The position numbers and the translations under genes were made by a program. From contig JAASTB010000040.1 in assembly GCA_021767625.1 (NCBI GenBank), positions 1 through 11,486 of the forward strand: a stretch of DNA of 11,486 bases, read 5' to 3'. The DNA is from Wenzhouxiangella sp. Lineage in GTDB: Bacteria > Pseudomonadota > Gammaproteobacteria > Xanthomonadales > Wenzhouxiangellaceae. Positions within the stretch are counted from its first letter, which is position 1. Every line of letters begins with the position of its first letter. Under the pieces are notes generated by a model. It saw only the letters and a program-made list of their open reading frames with translations. It had not been told where the DNA came from and did no database searches. This document shows positions 7,924-11,486 of this stretch, piece after piece.

Positions 7924-10555
7924 CTGCTGCCTCCGCCTGTGCCGCTTCCTCCTCCTCGATCTCCTCGAGCTCCTCGACCGAGACCGGCTCCAGATCGACG
8001 GAGACGAAGTTGCCTCCTTCGGTGACTGAACCCGGAAACAGGAGTCCAAGACCAAGGATGTCATGCGCGGCGTCTAGAGGCACACGAACCTTGCTTTCTC
8101 GTTCGGGCTCCGAATGGCGATCGATCGGATAAAGCAGGAGAAGAGGTATCTGCCCGACAACCTCGACCCGCGCCGCCTTGAGAGCGTCCCACCCGCTAGT
8201 TTGCGCATTGATATCTTGACAGTCGAACACGATATCGCGCTTGGACATCAGGGCCTTGATATCCGCGATCGAACCCGAGTCCTTCAGCTTCGCGCGTCTT
8301 ACGGTTCTAACGTGTCCCACAGTGCCGAAATCGACATCCGACGGTTTGCCTTGTGCAGACTCAACTATGCCCACGTTCCAGTGGTCGAGACGAGGATCTC
8401 CACCCTCGAGGAAGGGAATCAGAAGATCCGGCAGAAGGTCGGCGTGAGAGGTTTCAATTGCATAGGCTTCGATGAACTTGCGGATCGACGACCTGGGCAC
8501 CGTACGCCAGAGCTTTCGTCCTGCGGCCTCGGCTTCGCGATCACGCAGGCCGAGCGCTTCGATACGGCTGACGAGTTCAGCGCCGGCGGCCCAATTCCGT
8601 CTGAGGACATCCTTGTCACGGTGCGCAAACCGAAACGTCTGGCGGTGAGTGCCCCAGTAGCTCACAGCGCAGCGACGGGCTGAGCGCATCTTGTTCGTTG
8701 CAGTGATCGCCATACCGGGTATGGCGCGAATGCGGACTGCGATATCCATAGGAGTCAAATCCCGCAGACGATACTGTTCGATCTCATCACGGATTTCCTG
8801 CTCGACAGCCGCCAGAGATCTGAATCTACGATTTAGTTCGTCCGGCATCCAGATGCGAGGAAGATCCTCGTAGCGCGGGCGATAACCAAACCAGCGCCCC
8901 ATCTGCAGTAGCGTGTCATACTGATTTGCCGACCGAAGAAAATAACTGACCATCAGGCCTTCTAGTGTGAGTCCTCGCGCGAGGATCGAGCCACCCACCA
9001 CGATGTATGTTTTGGGGCGGCCTGAATAGTCGATTCGATCATCACTCGCCCCGTTCTCGACCGGAAATTCGAGGCGCGTTAGCACTTCGGGCAAGAATTC
9101 GAAGAGCTGGTCAGTTGATACCGCTTGCGCGTCCGTGATGTCCATCGGCAGCCGACCGTTCTCGTCCTTCCACAGTGTCGCGATCCGCGTGCCGAGATCC
9201 GACAAGGGATCGGCCAACTTGTCGCGGTGTACATCGACCCAGCCTTGAATCAGTGCCGCTACGCGTTCGTGTGTCGTGACGTAGGCAGAGGTATGCACCA
9301 GCATGGTCATATGCTGCTCTCTATCACCTCGCGCGTGCCTTACGGCGCAGCATGCAAGAAAATAGAGGATCGCATCTTCGAGACTTTGCGTCATTACTGG
9401 CTGGAATGCATCACGCTCCTTGCGATTATGCGGCTGCAAGAGAACCTCCTCTTCCGGAGGAACCTCCCGGATCATGTCGAGACCTTCCTCTTCAGGTCTC
9501 GGGCTCTCGGGATCCTCTGGTGTCCTGCCGAACAATCGTTCGGTTCCGAAATATCGTTCCGGACGCGGAAGTGCTGTGATGAAATCGCGAGGATAGAGAT
9601 CGTCGAGATCCTGGCCATCTACGCGGTATGGATTAATGAGGACATTTGCAAACGGTGTCGCTGTATAGCCGACATAAGTGACCGCCGGAAGCATGGATAG
9701 AATTTCCCGAATGCGCTGGTTGATCGCGGTCATGTCCAGTTCCCCGCGCGCGGAGTTAACGCTAGCCTGATCGCATTCGTCATCAATCACGAGAACCCTG
9801 AGTTGCCGGAGGACAGCGGGGTATGTCTCATCGATCGCCTTCCGAAGTTCACCGAGTGGCGAGACGTTCTTTTTGATGACGGCCAGCTGAGCCTTATCGG
9901 AGTGCGACAAAAACCCCCCTTGAGGCGGAGCGCGGAAGTCCCTGTCCATTTCGTTCGGCGTCAGAACCTGCCAGTTCATAGGGTTCCTTCGTGCAAGATC
10001 GTTGTACACCCGCATCTGCGTCTGAAACCTCAGCTTGTTTGTCAGGCCCGCAAGAACAATCACAGTGTCATATCCCGCATCGAGCGCCTTCGCGATGACC
10101 GCGGTCATGTTCGCAGTCTTGCCAGACTGCACATGACCGACCACCAGACCTCGACATGAAAATTGCTGCTTTTCGGGATCTCGCGGATTCTCGAGGAGGG
10201 ACACAACCTCATTGGAGGCATCGTCAATGCCCGTAACGTCTTCCTTCGGCCATTTCTTTTCGTTCAGCAGGAAGGCTTTGACTGCAGGCCAATGGAGATC
10301 GTTTGGCTTTGGTCCAAAATACCATTGCGGTCGTTTTTTAATGACTGAATGCGTGTGGAGTATTTCGATCTTTTCGAATTCACGGGCCACGAATTCCCTT
10401 GCCTCTTTTATTTCCGCAGCCAATCGTCCCGAAAGACCCCGATCGAACGTATCAAGTTCTTCACGGACTGCCATAACGGCTTCATCTAGGTCACCATATC
10501 GAGGAAGGGCCTGACGAATGCGCTCGATCAAACGTTCTACCTGCGGACTCGGCAC
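7916..10555 (-). CDS. Z1 domain superfamily II helicase-like ATPase, 879 aa
   Basis: This is the motor subunit of the defence operon, expected to couple ATP hydrolysis to DNA movement or remodelling. Numbering from the GTG at 10555, visible motifs are: Walker A GHVQSGKT (140-147), Walker B LVIDDECD (255-262), motif III-like YTATPFANV (297-305), GGSILARGLTLEGL (521-534), and motif VI QMGRWFGYR (551-559). The GHVQSGKT, TATPFANV and QMGRWFGYR set is characteristic of the Z1 family (Pfam PF10593). The N-terminal ~130 residues are helical and precede the motor. The extreme C terminus is a Glu-rich acidic tail. The GTG at 10555 has AAAGGAGAC seven bases upstream; an upstream GTG at 10615 is in frame but lacks such a site. 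It is the first gene of the operon, and its stop overlaps the nuclease gene. Z1 ATPases occur with MutL/MORC-type ATPases in Mza and related restriction loci. Confidence 0.94.
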   Translation of the reverse strand: MPSPQVERLIERIRQALPRYGDLDEAVMAVREELDTFDRGLSGRLAAEIKEAREFVAREFEKIEILHTHSVIKKRPQWYFGPKPNDLHWPAVKAFLLNEKKWPKEDVTGIDDASNEVVSLLENPRDPEKQQFSCRGLVVGHVQSGKTANMTAVIAKALDAGYDTVIVLAGLTNKLRFQTQMRVYNDLARRNPMNWQVLTPNEMDRDFRAPPQGGFLSHSDKAQLAVIKKNVSPLGELRKAIDETYPAVLRQLRVLVIDDECDQASVNSARGELDMTAINQRIREILSMLPAVTYVGYTATPFANVLINPYRVDGQDLDDLYPRDFITALPRPERYFGTERLFGRTPEDPESPRPEEEGLDMIREVPPEEEVLLQPHNRKERDAFQPVMTQSLEDAILYFLACCAVRHARGDREQHMTMLVHTSAYVTTHERVAALIQGWVDVHRDKLADPLSDLGTRIATLWKDENGRLPMDITDAQAVSTDQLFEFLPEVLTRLEFPVENGASDDRIDYSGRPKTYIVVGGSILARGLTLEGLMVSYFLRSANQYDTLLQMGRWFGYRPRYEDLPRIWMPDELNRRFRSLAAVEQEIRDEIEQYRLRDLTPMDIAVRIRAIPGMAITATNKMRSARRCAVSYWGTHRQTFRFAHRDKDVLRRNWAAGAELVSRIEALGLRDREAEAAGRKLWRTVPRSSIRKFIEAYAIETSHADLLPDLLIPFLEGGDPRLDHWNVGIVESAQGKPSDVDFGTVGHVRTVRRAKLKDSGSIADIKALMSKRDIVFDCQDINAQTSGWDALKAARVEVVGQIPLLLLYPIDRHSEPERESKVRVPLDAAHDILGLGLLFPGSVTEGGNFVSVDLEPVSVEELEEIEEEEAAQAEAAGV
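7930..7934 (-). promoter_or_regulatory. Ribosome binding site deciding the DUF4420 nuclease start
   Basis: The minus strand reads GGAGG six bases before the GTG at 7923, within the last codons of the Z1 gene. It selects GTG 7923 over the ATG at 7905 and over the longer frame to 8064. Confidence 0.6.
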
Positions 10556-10560
10556 AAAAA

Positions 10561-10569
10561 GTCTCCTTT
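10561..10569 (-). promoter_or_regulatory. Ribosome binding site deciding the Z1 start
   Basis: The minus strand reads AAAGGAGAC, with AGGAG seven bases before the GTG at 10555. This is the best Shine-Dalgarno match near the operon start and argues that translation begins at 10555, not at the in-frame GTG 10615 or ATG 10591. Confidence 0.65.
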
Positions 10570-10618
10570 CGAATTGCTTTTGATAAAGCATCCTAAAATC
10601 TGTATGGGCGAGCACGGA

Positions 10619-10627
10619 TTTATAGCA
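10619..10627 (-). promoter_or_regulatory. Possible extended -10 promoter for the defence operon
   Basis: The minus strand reads TGCTATAAA, close to the extended -10 consensus TGnTATAAT. Transcription from it would start near 10612 and give a leader of about 57 bases before the GTG at 10555. No good -35 hexamer lies 16-18 bases upstream, so the call is tentative. The site overlaps the stop codon of the upstream HsdR-like remnant. Confidence 0.3.
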
Positions 10628-10835
10628 GCATACCCCTGATGATTATTGGGATAATGGCGCCGAGCGTGGCGCACCGAGGGTGCGCCACGGTAACGGTCTG
10701 CCGCAGCGAAAAAGTTAGAGATTCTGTTGGAAGCTGTTGGTAAGACAAGGTGCCTTCGTCGGCGTTAAAAACTCGCCAACCGGCCTGTTCCAAGAGTTGA
10801 TCGATTTTGACCCGTGCTTCTTGCTCTGGGGTCAT
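10620..10835 (-). pseudogene. Remnant of type I restriction subunit HsdR (N-terminal ~20 residues) fused to non-homologous sequence
   Basis: The 71-codon frame begins MTPEQEARVKIDQLLEQAGW, which resembles the conserved start of type I restriction-enzyme R subunits (HsdR), normally about 800-1000 residues long. After this block the resemblance ends, and the rest reads through a GC-rich palindrome to a TAA at 10620-10622. A good ribosome binding site (AGGAAGAG) lies before the ATG at 10835, so the start was once a genuine translation initiation region. I read it as the 5' scar of a deleted or replaced hsdR. The downstream breakpoint then carries the current defence operon on the same strand. 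It could instead be a short expressed leader peptide. Assignment rests only on about 20 residues recognised by eye. Confidence 0.5.
10665..10689. repeat. Perfect 10-bp inverted repeat (hairpin)
   Basis: CGTGGCGCAC at 10665-10674 and GTGCGCCACG at 10680-10689 are perfect inverted copies around a five-base loop. Neither strand has a T-run after the stem, so it does not look like an intrinsic terminator. It lies about 40 bases upstream of the possible -10 of the defence operon. It could be a dispersed REP-like palindrome or an operator. Confidence 0.75.
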
Positions 10836-10947
10836 TATGCTCTTCCTTTTGCCCCTTCCATCTTGGGGATAGAGTTTCGCATAAATGACAGGGGCTTAGC
10901 AGCCCTTCTTGAGGCCTCTTGGCGCAAATATTGCTCCATATTTCACC

Positions 10948-11486
10948 ATGAGCGAACCCCGCTTAGCCCCTGAACCAGACGAGTTGCTCCCCCGAGAGCG
11001 CATTCTGGCGCGGCTTGGCTTCCTGTATGGGGACGAGGCTGCCCCCGGGATCGCCGACCGCCTGGAGGCCCTGGTCGCGAACCATCTTGGGGCACGGGAG
11101 CGGGTGTATGCACCACCGTGTTGGGACGAGGCCAGCGCGGTTCTGATCACCTACGGGGACAGCATCCAGAGCCCCAGCGAACTTCCGCTGCGTACCCTGC
11201 ACGAGTTCTTGAAGCACCACCTGAAGGGCGCCTTCAGCGCGGTGCACATCCTGCCCTTCTTCCCGTTCAGCTCGGACGACGGCTTTTCGATCACCGATTA
11301 CCGGGCGGTGCGCTCGGACCTGGGGGATTGGCCGGACATCCAGGCGATCGCCGAGGACTTCGACCTGATGGCGGACCTGGTGCTGAACCACTGCTCGCGC
11401 GAGAACCTGTGGTTCATCGACTTCATCGAGGGCAACGCGCCGGGCAAGGACTATTTCATCGAGGTGGACCCGCAGACCAACCTCTC
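10948..11486 (+). CDS. GH13 sucrose-phosphorylase-like sugar phosphorylase, N-terminal part (3' end outside window)
   Basis: The gene encodes the first 179 residues of a glycoside hydrolase family 13 sugar phosphorylase, probably subfamily 18 (sucrose, glucosylglycerol or glucosylglycerate phosphorylase). Such enzymes use phosphate to release glucose-1-phosphate from a glucoside. The diagnostic stretch is VHILPFFPFSSDDGFSITDY (about residues 99-118), followed by GDWPDIQAI and the GH13 region I ADLVLNHCS (142-150). The catalytic nucleophile and acid/base, and the residues that set acceptor specificity, lie beyond the window, so the substrate cannot be told. The ATG at 10948 is the first in a frame closed upstream by a TAG near 10897; no clear Shine-Dalgarno sequence precedes it. 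Its product could feed glucose-1-phosphate into central metabolism including the Entner-Doudoroff genes upstream of the island (inference). Confidence 0.9.
   Translation, partial: MSEPRLAPEPDELLPRERILARLGFLYGDEAAPGIADRLEALVANHLGARERVYAPPCWDEASAVLITYGDSIQSPSELPLRTLHEFLKHHLKGAFSAVHILPFFPFSSDDGFSITDYRAVRSDLGDWPDIQAIAEDFDLMADLVLNHCSRENLWFIDFIEGNAPGKDYFIEVDPQTNL

Noticed and set aside
7924..8064. In-frame N-terminal extension of the DUF4420 protein with an Arg/Ser-rich tract
   Set aside because: It is the other-frame reading of the Glu-rich C terminus of Z1. The GTG at 7923 has a good ribosome binding site and the usual short overlap.
9125..9700. 191-residue plus-strand frame within the Z1 gene
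   Set aside because: Antisense to a continuous Z1 motor sequence between Walker B and motif VI; no supporting start signal.
10724..10744. Short tandem repeat CTGTTGGAAG / CTGTTGGTAAG as an attachment site
   Set aside because: Too short, lies inside the HsdR-like remnant, and I found no matching copy at the left island boundary.
1136..10947. CRISPR array, tRNA-associated integration site, integrase or insertion sequence
   Set aside because: No regularly spaced repeats, tRNA-like sequence, recombinase motif or terminal inverted repeats were seen in the island.

Overview
The window shows a bacterial chromosome segment, most likely from a GC-rich gammaproteobacterium. That assignment is an inference from the edd-eda pair and a GH13 sugar phosphorylase in the flanks; no rRNA or marker gene confirms it. 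A compact DNA-modification and defence island sits between ordinary carbon-metabolism genes.

Left flank (1-1135): the 3' end of edd (6-phosphogluconate dehydratase) overlaps eda (KDPG aldolase) by an ATGA junction. Together they form the two-step Entner-Doudoroff branch. Right flank (10948-11486): the 5' part of a GH13 sucrose-phosphorylase-like sugar phosphorylase runs off the window.

Island (about 1200-10840): a C5-cytosine DNA methyltransferase (minus strand) and a Vsr mismatch endonuclease (plus strand) are divergent, with 53 bases between their starts. Converging on vsr is a tightly coupled minus-strand operon of five genes. In transcription order these are a Z1-domain superfamily II helicase-like ATPase (879 aa), a PD-(D/E)XK nuclease-fold protein of the DUF4420 type (336 aa), a GHKL (gyrase/Hsp90/kinase/MutL or paraMORC-like) ATPase (616 aa), and two proteins of unknown function (299 and 243 aa). 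Every junction overlaps or abuts (8, 4, 4 and 0 bases), so these five products probably form one machine.

The gene set resembles the Mza antiphage system (MutL-like ATPase, Z1, DUF, AIPR) and the MORC/paraMORC-containing restriction-modification neighbourhoods described from comparative genomics. No AIPR gene is present, and the two small unassigned proteins hold the downstream positions, so this looks like a variant. A plausible working model, by inference only, is that Dcm marks self DNA, Vsr repairs the T:G mismatches arising from 5-methylcytosine deamination, and the Z1/nuclease/GHKL complex acts on unmodified or otherwise foreign DNA.

Between the operon start and the phosphorylase lies a 71-codon ORF whose first ~20 residues look like the N terminus of a type I restriction subunit HsdR. 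It then loses resemblance and stops. This suggests that an older type I system at the same locus was replaced. A perfect 10-bp inverted repeat and a possible extended -10 promoter lie inside or at the end of this remnant. No integrase, tRNA, CRISPR array or insertion sequence was seen.
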